Assembly (NCBI GenBank): GCA_963732095.1
Contig: CAVSZA010000051.1
Location: forward strand, 119,479-183,478
DNA length: 64,000 nt
Source: AP-15 sp963732095
GTDB taxonomy: Bacteria > Pseudomonadota > Alphaproteobacteria > ATCC43930 > CGMCC-115725
Direction: 5' to 3'
Shown: positions 34,888-43,224 of the stretch, in pieces
Numbering within the stretch: position 1 is the first letter of the stretch
Layout: the number at the start of each line of letters is the position of its first letter
Program-made: the position numbers and the translations under genes
Notes under the pieces: generated by a model
The model's input: the letters and a program-made list of their open reading frames with translations, nothing else
Told to the model about the DNA's origin: nothing
Databases searched by the model: none

Positions 34888-35652
34888 TTATGGCGCGATC
34901 GTCGTGCCGCCGTCGACGATGATCGTCTGGCCGGTGATGAAGGCGCCGGCGCGCGAGGCGAGCATCACGGCGACGCCGGCGATGTCCTCGGGCTCGCCGA
35001 GCCGCCGCAGCGGCGTCGCGGCCTCACGGGCGGCGCGGCGCTGCGGATCCTCGTAGAGCACCCGCGCGAACTCGGTCTTGACGAGACCGGGGGCAATGCA
35101 GTTGACCCGCACGTTGTCGGGGCCCCATTCGGCGGCGAGATTGCGGCACAGGGCGTAGTCGGCGGCCTTGGTCACGCCGTACATGCCTAGCACTGTTGTA
35201 GCCCGCACCGCCGCGACAGAAATGATGTAGATGATCGAGCCGTCGCGCCGCTCGCGCATCTCGGGCGCCACCATGCGCGACAGCCAAAGATTGCTCAGCA
35301 CATTGTTGACCATCATGCGCTCAAATACTTCGTCGGTCAGCTTTTCGAGCGAGCCGTAATGGGGATTCACCGCCGCGTTGCAGACAAGAATGTCGATCCG
35401 GCCCCAGGCCTCGCGCGTCTTGGCGACCAGGTTCTCGAGCTGTGTCTTGTCCGAGATGCGCGCCGTCTGCGCGATCGCCTCACCGCCTTTCTCCCGGATC
35501 GCAGCTGCGGCCTCCTCGCAGGGCGCGAGGTTGCGGGCGGAGATCACGACCCGGCCGCCCGCCTCGGCAATCGCATCGGCAATCGCCCGGCCGATGCCGC
35601 GGCTGGACCCGGTCACAATCGCGACCTTCCCCGTCAAATCGAACAAATTCAT
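34888..35652 (-). CDS. SDR-family oxidoreductase
   Basis: This 254-residue classical short-chain dehydrogenase has TGSSRGIG (cofactor), CNAA in place of NNAG, catalytic Ser in YIISVAAV, Y-G-V-T-K and the C-terminal FITGQTIIVDGG. Dimer-interface and NAD(P)-binding regions are intact. The closest-looking types are 3-oxoacyl-ACP reductase or gluconate/alcohol dehydrogenases; substrate unknown. It is transcribed toward the scrambled island and is the first intact gene on its right. Confidence 0.9.
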   Translation of the reverse strand: MNLFDLTGKVAIVTGSSRGIGRAIADAIAEAGGRVVISARNLAPCEEAAAAIREKGGEAIAQTARISDKTQLENLVAKTREAWGRIDILVCNAAVNPHYGSLEKLTDEVFERMMVNNVLSNLWLSRMVAPEMRERRDGSIIYIISVAAVRATTVLGMYGVTKAADYALCRNLAAEWGPDNVRVNCIAPGLVKTEFARVLYEDPQRRAAREAATPLRRLGEPEDIAGVAVMLASRAGAFITGQTIIVDGGTTIAP

Positions 35653-35815
35653 GGTGCCCTCTGATCAACGATTGCGGCGTCCAATCATGCCGCATCGAGC
35701 GATTTTCCGAAACAGGATCATCATCGCCGTTTAGTCCCGTTCGGTCGCTTGGTATCGCACGATTAGACTTGCCGGCGGCGTCGCAATTTTTTCCGGCTCT
35801 AAATTAGGCAGTAAA

Positions 35816-35832
35816 AACCGTTTCAAACGGTT
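35816..35832. promoter_or_regulatory. 17-bp palindrome upstream of mucR-like gene
   Basis: AACCGTTT-C-AAACGGTT is a perfect inverted repeat with a one-base centre. TATATG (35835-35840) lies just behind it as a possible -10 element, and the MucR ATG is at 35889. MucR/Ros regulators are commonly autoregulated, but their sites are AT-rich and not usually perfect palindromes, so another regulator could bind here. Confidence 0.5.
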
Positions 35833-35888
35833 GCTATATGCTGTATGCAGGGAGACTCGAAGATTGAGCGGCAGGAAGAGAAGCAGTC

Positions 35889-36326
35889 ATGAATTCCGAA
35901 AATACCGAAAAGGACATCGATCTGCGGCCGGTAACCAAGATCATCGCAAGCTATGTCGGCAATCATACACTGTCACCCGAGCAGCTGCCTGCGCTGATCA
36001 TCTCGGTGCAGCAGGCTCTGCGCGATCTTGGAAAACCAGCCCCGGTGCCGGTGCCACGCACCCCCGCGGTGCCGATTCGGCGATCGGTGCAACATGATCA
36101 CGTCGTCTGCCTCGAATGCGGCTTCCGAGGGAAGACTTTGCGACGGCATCTCGGCACCCGGCACGGGTTGCAGACTGCCGAATATTTGCGGCGTTGGGAT
36201 CTGGCGAGCGATCATCCGCTGACTGCGCCGGCCTATTCCGAACAGCGCTCGACAATGGCGAAAGAGCTCGGCCTCGGCCGCAAGCGCAGCCGGCCGCGGG
36301 GTAGGCCCCGCCGCGCCAAGGCGTGA
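35889..36326 (+). CDS. MucR/Ros-family zinc-finger transcriptional regulator
   Basis: This 145-residue protein has the alphaproteobacterial C2H2-type finger CLECGFRGKTLRRHLGTRHGL (Cys-x2-Cys...His-x4-His), followed by TAEYLRRWDLASDHPLTAPAYSEQRSTMAKELGLGRK and a basic proline/arginine tail. Such proteins form oligomers, bind AT-rich promoters and control exopolysaccharide, motility and cell-cycle genes. It is monocistronic, behind a palindrome. The family is nearly restricted to Alphaproteobacteria, which is the best lineage marker here. Confidence 0.95.
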   Translation: MNSENTEKDIDLRPVTKIIASYVGNHTLSPEQLPALIISVQQALRDLGKPAPVPVPRTPAVPIRRSVQHDHVVCLECGFRGKTLRRHLGTRHGLQTAEYLRRWDLASDHPLTAPAYSEQRSTMAKELGLGRKRSRPRGRPRRAKA

Positions 36327-36417
36327 TGAATTGAAGGTGTAGACGGATTCGCCGTCTCGAGTCCGCAGGTCGCGTGCTCAACGGGTCCCATGTCCCAGAC
36401 CCCAAAAAATAGCCGTA

Positions 36418-37461
36418 ATGGCGTGGTATCAAGGCGGGATGCCGAGCTGGTTGCTTTCTTGCTCTCACGTTGGGGCGCCAATATCGCGCCAAACCGAACC
36501 CCTTACCCGGGCCGGGCTTCTCCTGTTTTTCGCCAGTATTATCAGGAGGTCGGCCGTTCTCGCAGCCGCTGTCGTGCTCGGGATGGTGGCGGGTCGAGCG
36601 CAAACTGCTGCGCTGCCGGTGACGGAAATCGCGTCCGGAATTTTCGTACACAACGGAGTGCATGAGGAAGCCTCCGAGGCGAACGAGGACGCGATTGCCA
36701 ATATCGGCTTCATCATCGGTGACGACGCCGTCGCTGTGGTCGATCCAGGTGGCAGCTTCGAGGAGGGCAACGCGCTGCGCGCAGCGATCCGCATCCACAC
36801 GGATCGGCCGATTCGATATGTGATCCTGACCCACGTCCATCCCGACCATATCTTCGGGGCCGCCGCCTTCCGCGACGATCGCCCAGATTTCGTTGGGCAT
36901 GCCAAACTGCCGGGCGCCCTTGCCCAGCGTGGCGACTATTACCTCCGCAGGCTGCGCAGCACCCTTGGCGACGAGGCAAGCGGCACCGAGATCGTGGTGC
37001 CGACGGTGCTCGTCGCCGACAGGCTCGATCTCGATCTGGGTAGCCGGCATCTGACCTTGCGGGCGCATGGCCCGGCTCATACCGACAACGACCTGACGAT
37101 CTTCGATCAGAAGACCCGCACCTTTTGGCTCGCCGATCTGCTGTTCGTCGACCGCATCCCGGTCATCGACGGCAGCCTCGTCGGCTGGCTCAAGCAGCTC
37201 GACAAATTGACCGCAATATCGGCAGATCGCGCTGTTCCCGGGCATGGCCCGGTATCTGTGCCGTGGCCGGCAGCAGCGGAACCCGAGCGTCGCTATCTCG
37301 CAGCCGTCGCGCGCGACACGCGCGCGGCGATCAAGGCTGGGATCGGCATTGCCAATGCCTATCAACACGTCGCAAACTCGGAACGCGGAAATTGGCTGCT
37401 GTTCGACGAGTATCATCCGCGCAATGTAACGGCGAGTTACAAGGAGCTCGAATGGGAATGA
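36418..37461 (+). CDS. Quinoprotein relay system zinc metallohydrolase (SoxH-like MBL fold)
   Basis: This metallo-beta-lactamase-fold protein has the zinc motif THVHPDHIFGA, later ligands in GHAKLP and GPAHTDNDL, ADLLFVDRIPVIDGSL and VPGHGPVS. It matches the SoxH-like 'quinoprotein relay' metallohydrolases linked to PQQ dehydrogenases. The N-terminus is uncertain. The frame starts at 36418, but the hydrophobic export segment lies at about residues 42-62 (RRSAVLAAAVVLGMVAGRAQT), and the AGGAGG at 36543-36548 has no start codon at the right distance, so the leader may be damaged. It is coupled to the next gene by a ten-base overlap. Confidence 0.8.
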   Translation: MAWYQGGMPSWLLSCSHVGAPISRQTEPLTRAGLLLFFASIIRRSAVLAAAVVLGMVAGRAQTAALPVTEIASGIFVHNGVHEEASEANEDAIANIGFIIGDDAVAVVDPGGSFEEGNALRAAIRIHTDRPIRYVILTHVHPDHIFGAAAFRDDRPDFVGHAKLPGALAQRGDYYLRRLRSTLGDEASGTEIVVPTVLVADRLDLDLGSRHLTLRAHGPAHTDNDLTIFDQKTRTFWLADLLFVDRIPVIDGSLVGWLKQLDKLTAISADRAVPGHGPVSVPWPAAAEPERRYLAAVARDTRAAIKAGIGIANAYQHVANSERGNWLLFDEYHPRNVTASYKELEWE

Positions 37462-38291
37462 CCCCGATGATGCTTGGTCGAGCTGCTTTGGTTTTCTTGC
37501 TGCTGGGTTTTTCGCTGCCGGGACCAGCCCGCGCCGAACCGACCGAGGCCGAGCGAATGGAACGTTGGGCCGATCTTCGGCACGCGATCTTTGGCGATCG
37601 GGCGGTCGAAGATGCCGCAGACCTCGTCGCGATCGATGCCCCTATACGCGCCGAAGACGCCGCAATTGTGCCGGTGACGATCCGGGTCGCGGAGACGCTC
37701 GCTTCGGAAATCCGCGGCCTCTACTTGGTCATCGACAACAATCCGTCGCCACTCGCAGCTCACTTCCTGCTCGGGCCGATCGCGGACGCACGGGAAATCG
37801 CTACCCGGGTCCGTATCGACGACTACACCTATCTCCACGCTGTCGCTGAAACCACCGACGGCCGGCTGTATGCGGCCGCGCGGTTCATCAAGGCGGCCGG
37901 CGGCTGCTCGGCGCCCGCCGGCAAGGACCAGGCCCTCGCCCTCGAACGCCTCGGCAAGATGAAACTGAACCTCGCCGACCGATCGAGGCCGGATGAACCG
38001 ATAAGAGCAAAGTTGCTGATCAGCCATCCCAACAGTTCGGGCCTACAGATGGACCAGGTCACCCGTAACTATATCCCGGCTGACTTCATGCAAACGCTCG
38101 ATGTCACCTATAACGGCCAGGCGGTATTTCGCCTCGAGTCCGACATAGCGATCAGCGAGGATCCGAGCTTCAACTTCAGCTTCCGTCCTTCCGACTCTGC
38201 CGCTCCAGGGGTGATCAAGGCGGAAATTCTCGACAGCAGCCAGCGGCGCTTTAGTCAAAACTGGCCTGTGCCGGCGGCAGCGCAGATGTGA
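37452..38291 (+). CDS. Quinoprotein dehydrogenase-associated SoxYZ-like carrier
   Basis: This 279-residue periplasmic protein has signal peptide ALVFLLLGFSLPGPARA. The first half is SoxY-like (AIVPVTIRVAETLASEIRGLYLVIDNNPSPLAAHFLL, with a GCSAP segment providing the cysteine). The second half is SoxZ-like (KLLISHPNSSGLQMDQVTRNYIPADF, VFRLESDIAISEDPSFNFSF). This fusion accompanies PQQ-dependent alcohol dehydrogenases in methylotrophs and relatives. ATG 37452 follows AAGGAG at 37441-37446 and overlaps the previous stop. No PQQ dehydrogenase gene is in the window. Confidence 0.85.
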   Translation: MGMTPMMLGRAALVFLLLGFSLPGPARAEPTEAERMERWADLRHAIFGDRAVEDAADLVAIDAPIRAEDAAIVPVTIRVAETLASEIRGLYLVIDNNPSPLAAHFLLGPIADAREIATRVRIDDYTYLHAVAETTDGRLYAAARFIKAAGGCSAPAGKDQALALERLGKMKLNLADRSRPDEPIRAKLLISHPNSSGLQMDQVTRNYIPADFMQTLDVTYNGQAVFRLESDIAISEDPSFNFSFRPSDSAAPGVIKAEILDSSQRRFSQNWPVPAAAQM

Positions 38292-38309
38292 GCGCGGCAG
38301 CGTCCGCTT

Positions 38310-38708
38310 TTACCGGCATTGGAGGTTGGCCTCCGCCTGGGCCCGGTGCAGCTCCTCGATGACCGCCTTGATCTGCGGCGGATCGCGGAACAGGCCGACG
38401 CGCCCGCCGACCCCGCCGCCGGCCTGGAGGCTGAGCGCAGTCTCCGCCTGCTCATAATGGGAATAGGGCATCAGCGAGGCGATCGTGTCGAGAGCGCAGG
38501 AGCATTTCAACAGCGCCTCGTGCGTATTCCCGTTGGCCGCCATGCACCCGATCACGTAATCGGCCCGGGCAGAAGTCGGGTAGTCGTTGTCTTCGGCGTA
38601 CGCAGGTCCTGCCGCGAGCCAGAGCAAGAGGAGGCCGATCGCCCAATGACGGGGATCGTAAGCCCGGCGCGGCTCATTCTGCTGGCACCGCGTGAAAGGA
38701 TTATCCAT
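38310..38708 (-). CDS. Small exported cysteine-containing protein
   Basis: This 132-residue protein has a membrane/signal segment (WAIGLLLLWLAAGPAYA) followed by a compact domain with four cysteines (GCMAANG, KCSCALD and a C-terminal QCR). It resembles small hypothetical proteins found beside quinoprotein relay genes, which fits its convergent position 18 bases from the SoxYZ-like gene. The start codon at 38708 shares one base with the divergent TTG start of the next gene; a shorter start inside the leader is possible. Confidence 0.65.
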   Translation of the reverse strand: MDNPFTRCQQNEPRRAYDPRHWAIGLLLLWLAAGPAYAEDNDYPTSARADYVIGCMAANGNTHEALLKCSCALDTIASLMPYSHYEQAETALSLQAGGGVGGRVGLFRDPPQIKAVIEELHRAQAEANLQCR

Positions 38709-38908
38709 TGACCGCGCTTGTGCTCGTCTTTTGCCTGCAAGGTGCGCCTACTTCCTGCACCGAGCAGCGCCCAATCGAGGATCTGTCGCTCAAGGCGTGC
38801 CTGGTGCAGGGCGAACATTATGCCGCGGAATGGCTCGCTGAACATCCGAAATGGATGCTGTCGCGCTGGCGGTGCGAGCACAATATACCGCAGCAAAAGC
38901 CGGCATAG
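38708..38908 (+). CDS. Small conserved alphaproteobacterial hypothetical protein
   Basis: This 66-residue protein starts with TTG at 38708 (MTALVLVFCLQGAPTSC...). The cysteines in FCLQ, TSC, KACL and RWRCE and the tryptophan-rich EWLAEHPKWMLSRWRC ending match a family of small proteins widespread in rhizobia and relatives; function unknown. It is divergent from the preceding gene with no intergenic space, so the two must share a bidirectional control region inside each other's 5' ends. Confidence 0.6.
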   Translation: MTALVLVFCLQGAPTSCTEQRPIEDLSLKACLVQGEHYAAEWLAEHPKWMLSRWRCEHNIPQQKPA

Positions 38909-39005
38909 GCGTCGGTCGGGCCGATGTCGCCCGGATCTTTGGCCCAGACGACTCTAACCTTTGATCTCCATGTCCTCGTAGAACGGGAAAGGGCTCATCG
39001 AGACG

Positions 39006-39926
39006 TCAGTCCTGCGCCCAGGGAGCGGTGCGTTCGGAGAACCGGCGGACCAGAAACTCGACCAGCGCGGCGACTTTCGGCGGTCGGGGTCCACCGGGGG
39101 GCATTACGATATTTAGCGCGATCGGGGGCGCGGACCAGTCGCTCATAACCGCTTCGAGACGGCCCGCTCGAAGGTCGCGCCAAACCACGAATTCCGGCTG
39201 AACGGCCACGCCCAGACCGGCGCGAAGAACCGGCATCAATACATCGGCATTGTTGGCGCGCAGTGGCCCGGTCACCGTGATTTCATGTTCTTCGCCCGCC
39301 GGGCCGATGAATTGCCAATTGTCGCCGGAGGGCAAGTAGGAATAGCCGAGACAGCCATGTCCCGCGAGGTCTCGCGGATGCGAGGGCCGTCCGCGGCTCG
39401 CGAAATAATCAGGTGCGCCGACCAGAAGGCGCCGCACCTGACAGAGACGGCGGGCCACCATGCTCGAATCCGAAAGGGCGGCGATGCGCAACGCCAGATC
39501 GAAGCCGCCGCCGACCAAGTCGATCGTCTGATCGCTCAGATGCAGGTCGATCGAGATCTCCGGATAGGCGCGGAAGAAATCGGGAAGCGCCGGCGCCACG
39601 TGCTCGACCCCGAACGACATTGGCGCCGCCATTCTTATCCGGCCGCGCGGCGAGGCCGACCGCGCCAGTGCCTCCGCCTCGACCGCCTCCGCATCGGCCA
39701 GAATCTGGGCTGCGCGCACCGACAGCACACGGCCGGTTTCGGTCAGCGACAAACGGCGCGAAGTGCGGTGGAACAGGCGCTCGCCGAGGCGGCCCTCCAA
39801 TCGAGAAATTGCCTTGGAGACAGTCGCCTTGGAGAGGTCGAGCTCGGCAGCGGCGCCGGAAAAGGAGCCGGCTTCGGCAACTTTGGCGAAGATGGCCCAG
39901 GCTTCGAGATCGGGCAGCTGCGGCAT
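39006..39926 (-). CDS. LysR-family transcriptional regulator
   Basis: This 306-residue regulator starts at ATG 39926 (MPQLPDLEAWAIFAKVAEAGSFSGAAAELDLSKATVSKAISRLE), which gives the standard N-terminal helix-turn-helix; the frame is open 24 codons more but AGGAAT precedes this ATG. The C-terminal substrate-binding domain is complete. It is divergent from the pirin gene with 105 bp between, a common arrangement in which the LysR protein controls the pirin gene. Confidence 0.92.
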   Translation of the reverse strand: MPQLPDLEAWAIFAKVAEAGSFSGAAAELDLSKATVSKAISRLEGRLGERLFHRTSRRLSLTETGRVLSVRAAQILADAEAVEAEALARSASPRGRIRMAAPMSFGVEHVAPALPDFFRAYPEISIDLHLSDQTIDLVGGGFDLALRIAALSDSSMVARRLCQVRRLLVGAPDYFASRGRPSHPRDLAGHGCLGYSYLPSGDNWQFIGPAGEEHEITVTGPLRANNADVLMPVLRAGLGVAVQPEFVVWRDLRAGRLEAVMSDWSAPPIALNIVMPPGGPRPPKVAALVEFLVRRFSERTAPWAQD

Positions 39927-40031
39927 CGATTCCTGGAAACGATGTGTTTCGGGCGGTTCTATTTTTCTATCGGCTCCACGTCCCACCTTGTCCACCAAGA
40001 CGAACGAAATTGCTCATTTGGAGGTAATCAC

Positions 40032-40730
40032 ATGATCGAACGCAGACCGTTTGAGAAGTTGGGTGGAGCGCGGTACGACTGGCTGAAAACCAAGCACCAT
40101 TTCTCTTTCGCTGATTATTTCGACCCGCAGCGTATGGGCTGGGGAGCTCTGCGGGTCTGGAATGACGACGAGATCGCACCGGAGACCGGGTTTCCGCTGC
40201 ATCCGCATGCCGATATGGAAATCATCACCTATGTGCGCCAGGGCGCGATCACCCATCAGGACAGCCTCGGCAACAAGGGCCGCACCGAAGCCGGCGACGT
40301 GCAGGTAATGAGCGCCGGAACCGGGATCCGCCACTCGGAGTATAATTTCGAGCCTGAGACCACGAAGATCTTCCAGATCTGGATCCAGCCGACGAGCCGG
40401 GGCGAAAAGCCGTGTTGGGGCGCAAAGCCGTTCCCGAAGCAAGATCGCTCCGGCCGGTTCATAACCTTGGCGAGCGGGATGGACCCAGACGGTGATGCGC
40501 TGCCGATCCGGGCCGACGCCCGCGTGCTCGGCGGGACTTTGAACGCCGGCGAGACCGCTGAATACCAGCTGGCAGAGGGCCGCCGCGCCTACCTCGTCTC
40601 GGCTCACGGCGCGGTCGAGGTCAACGGCGTTCGTCTCTCGGCGCGCGACGGCGCGGCCATCCAGAACGAGCAGGCGCTGCGCGTGACGGCGATCGAGGAC
40701 GCCGAAATCGTCCTCGTCGATGTGACCTGA
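40032..40730 (+). CDS. Pirin-family protein
   Basis: This 232-residue bicupin starts at ATG 40032 with GGAGG at 40019-40023. The N-terminal cupin has the metal ligands in PHPHADMEIITYV and a downstream H in IRHSEYN, typical of YhhW-type pirins, several of which have quercetinase activity. Upstream in-frame sequence belongs to the LysR region. Control by the divergent LysR regulator is likely; a role in redox or electrophile stress is only inferred. Confidence 0.92.
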   Translation: MIERRPFEKLGGARYDWLKTKHHFSFADYFDPQRMGWGALRVWNDDEIAPETGFPLHPHADMEIITYVRQGAITHQDSLGNKGRTEAGDVQVMSAGTGIRHSEYNFEPETTKIFQIWIQPTSRGEKPCWGAKPFPKQDRSGRFITLASGMDPDGDALPIRADARVLGGTLNAGETAEYQLAEGRRAYLVSAHGAVEVNGVRLSARDGAAIQNEQALRVTAIEDAEIVLVDVT

Positions 40731-40841
40731 GCGAAAGGCGCGTGCGTTTTGAGCAGGATCGCGAGCACGCGGCTTAGGTCCCCTAGTACGTGCCGCATTG
40801 GACCGTTGACAAGCGACGGTGCGGCTGCTGTTTGCGGGCTC

Positions 40842-41939
40842 ATGAAGGTCGGATGGGCTGGGATCGGGCTTCTCGCTGCGGCCATCACGGCATCGCCGGC
40901 CGTTAGCGAGGAGCCGCGGCTCAATGTCTACAACTGGTCGGATTACATCGCGCCGGACACGATCCCGAAATTCGAGGCCGAGACCGGGATCAGGGTGACC
41001 TACGACGTCTATGACGGAAACGAGGTGCTGGAGGCGAAACTGCTGTCGGGCCGATCCGGATATGATGTCGTCGTGCCCTCGGCGAGCCCGTTTATGGCGC
41101 GGCAGATCGCGGCCGGGGTCTACCGGGCGCTCGACAAATCCAAGCTCCCCGGCTGGCAGAACCTCGATCCCCATATCCTCGAACTGGTCGCCGCCGCCGA
41201 CCCCGGCAACGAGCACGGCTCGCCCTATCTGTGGAGCGACACCGGGATCGGCTACAACGAGACGCAGGTGCACGCCGCGTTGGGCGAGGCTGCGCCGGTG
41301 GACAGCCTCGCGCTGATCTTCGATCCGACGATCGCCGAGAAGCTCGCCCCATGCGGGATCTCATTGCTCGATACGCCGCAGGAGGTGTTTCCGGCGGCGC
41401 TCGGCTATCTGGGGCTCGACCCCAAGAGCCGCGATCTCGGCGACCTCGACAAGGCCTTCGCAGTCCTTGAAAAAATTCGCCCGTACATCCGCAAGTTTCA
41501 CTCCTCGCAATACATCAACGACCTCGCGGGCGGCGATCTGTGCGTCGCACTCGGCTATTCGGGCGATGTGATCCAGGCCCGCAACCGGGCGCGCGAGGCC
41601 GGCAACAAGGTCGAGATTGCCTTCCGCGTGCCGAAAGAGGGGGCGATGATGTCGGTCGATATGCTGGGGATCCCGGCCGACGCGCCGCACCCGGAAAACG
41701 CGCTTCGCTTTGTCGATTACCTGCTGCAACCGCCGGTCATCGCCGACATCACGAATGCCGTCTGGTACCCGAACCCCAACCTATCGGCGACGACGCTCGT
41801 CAAGCCGGAGGTCCGCAATGACCCGGCGGTCTACCCACCGGAGAAAATCCGCCGCCGGCTTTACGTCGATCTCCCGGCGCCTGCCCCCTACGAGCGCGCC
41901 CGCACCCGCGCCTGGACCCGCCTCAAATCCGGCGGCTGA
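40842..41939 (+). CDS. Spermidine/putrescine-type ABC substrate-binding protein (PotF-like)
   Basis: This 365-residue periplasmic protein has signal peptide AGIGLLAAAITASPAVS. The mature start LNVYNWSDYIAPDTIPKFEAETGI is the hallmark of PotD/PotF polyamine binders; SPYLWSDTGIGYNE, CVALGYSGDVIQA and EGAMMSVDMLGIPADAPHPENALRFVDYL follow. ATG 40842 is chosen as the start of the signal peptide. A palindromic element separates it from the ATPase and two permeases. Putrescine or a related amine is the probable ligand; not proven. Confidence 0.9.
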   Translation: MKVGWAGIGLLAAAITASPAVSEEPRLNVYNWSDYIAPDTIPKFEAETGIRVTYDVYDGNEVLEAKLLSGRSGYDVVVPSASPFMARQIAAGVYRALDKSKLPGWQNLDPHILELVAAADPGNEHGSPYLWSDTGIGYNETQVHAALGEAAPVDSLALIFDPTIAEKLAPCGISLLDTPQEVFPAALGYLGLDPKSRDLGDLDKAFAVLEKIRPYIRKFHSSQYINDLAGGDLCVALGYSGDVIQARNRAREAGNKVEIAFRVPKEGAMMSVDMLGIPADAPHPENALRFVDYLLQPPVIADITNAVWYPNPNLSATTLVKPEVRNDPAVYPPEKIRRRLYVDLPAPAPYERARTRAWTRLKSGG

Positions 41940-41984
41940 TCCCCAGAGCGCAATGCTCTCCGTCTCTCCTGACACGAATTCTTG

Positions 41985-42124
41985 CCCTCTCCGCCCTTCA
42001 GGGGGGAGAGGGAGGGGCTCCGGCGCGCCGCGCCGGGGAGGGTGAGGTGGGTCGCGCTGTAACTCGGAACCGGGGGATCCGCCCACCTCACCCCGACCCT
42101 CTCCGCCCCCAGGGGCGGAGAGGG
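41985..42124. repeat. Compound REP-like palindrome between binding-protein and ATPase genes
   Basis: It begins with CCCTCTCCGCCC...GGGGGGAGAGGG (41985-42011), continues through a GGCGCGCC stem and GGTGAGGTGGG / CCCACCTCACC arms, and ends with a near-perfect 28-bp palindrome (42097-42124). The last hairpin directly abuts the ATPase start at 42130. It is the second of three elements in this position. Confidence 0.8.
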
Positions 42125-42129
42125 AGAAT

Positions 42130-43224
42130 ATGCGGGGAGTGGGCGCGCTGACTGCGATGGCGCTGCTCCAGATCACCGGGGCCTCGAAGCGGTTCGGTGC
42201 GACCATAGCAGTTGACGACATTTCGTTGACGGTCGAGCGCGGCGCCTTCTTCGCGCTGCTCGGACCGTCGGGCTGCGGCAAGACGACATTGCTGCGGATG
42301 ATTGCCGGGTTCGAGACGCCCGACAGCGGCCGCATTGTCATTGACGGGGTCGACGTCACCGGGCTGCCGCCTTATGCGCGGCCGGTCAACATGATGTTCC
42401 AGTCCTATGCGCTGTTCCCGCATATGGATGTGGCGGGCAATATCGCCTTCGGTCTGCGTCAGGAGCGGCTGGGCCGCCAGCGTATCGCCGTCCGGGTCGC
42501 GGAAATGCTGGCATTGGTGCAGATGTCGGGTTACGCGCGCCGCCGCCCCCACGAGCTTTCCGGCGGTCAGCGCCAGCGCGTCGCATTGGCACGGGCGCTC
42601 GCGAAAATGCCCAAACTGTTGCTGCTCGACGAGCCATTGGCGGCGCTCGATCGCAAGCTGCGGGCCGAGACCCGGCTCGAGCTGACCGGCATCCAGGAGC
42701 GGGTCGGGATTACCTTCCTGGTCGTCACGCACGACCAGGAAGAGGCGCTGAGCATGGCCAGCTGGGTTGCCGTGATGGACCGCGGACGCGTCGCGCAGAC
42801 CGGCGCTCCGGCCGAAATCTACGAGCGGCCCGCCTCGCGGTTTGTCGCCGATTTTGTCGGCGAGGTGAACCTGTTCGAAGGCGGGCTGACCGCCGGGTTC
42901 AACTGCCTGTCGCTCACCGTAGCAAGCTTCCCTGAGCCATTCCCGCTGCCCTCCGGTACGCAGCTGCCCGAGGGCGCTGCGGTTGCGTTGGTCGTGCGCC
43001 CGGAAAAGTTGTTGCTGTCTCATGCGCCTCCCGCCGGGTTTGCAATTGCCGCGACCGTGTCTTCGATCGGCTATTTGGGCGGCGGCTCGATGGTCCATCT
43101 CGCGACGGAGCAGCAGAAGGCGCTCAAGGCATATCTGCCTGGCTCGGCGGCGGGTTCCTTCGGCCGCGGTACGCCGGTATGGGCGACCTGGCTGCCCGAG
43201 GATGGCGTGGTCCTGACGCGATGA
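42130..43224 (+). CDS. Polyamine-type ABC transporter ATPase (PotG/PotA-like)
   Basis: This ATPase of 355-364 residues has Walker A GPSGCGKTT, LSGGQRQRVALARAL, Walker B LLLLDEPLAALD, the H-loop THDQEEA and a C-terminal TOBE-like domain (VVRPEKLLLS). ATG 42130 follows GGGAG but lies inside the palindrome; ATG 42157 (MALLQITGASKRFG) gives the more usual N-terminus. The stop overlaps the next start (ATGA). Confidence 0.9.
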   Translation: MRGVGALTAMALLQITGASKRFGATIAVDDISLTVERGAFFALLGPSGCGKTTLLRMIAGFETPDSGRIVIDGVDVTGLPPYARPVNMMFQSYALFPHMDVAGNIAFGLRQERLGRQRIAVRVAEMLALVQMSGYARRRPHELSGGQRQRVALARALAKMPKLLLLDEPLAALDRKLRAETRLELTGIQERVGITFLVVTHDQEEALSMASWVAVMDRGRVAQTGAPAEIYERPASRFVADFVGEVNLFEGGLTAGFNCLSLTVASFPEPFPLPSGTQLPEGAAVALVVRPEKLLLSHAPPAGFAIAATVSSIGYLGGGSMVHLATEQQKALKAYLPGSAAGSFGRGTPVWATWLPEDGVVLTR

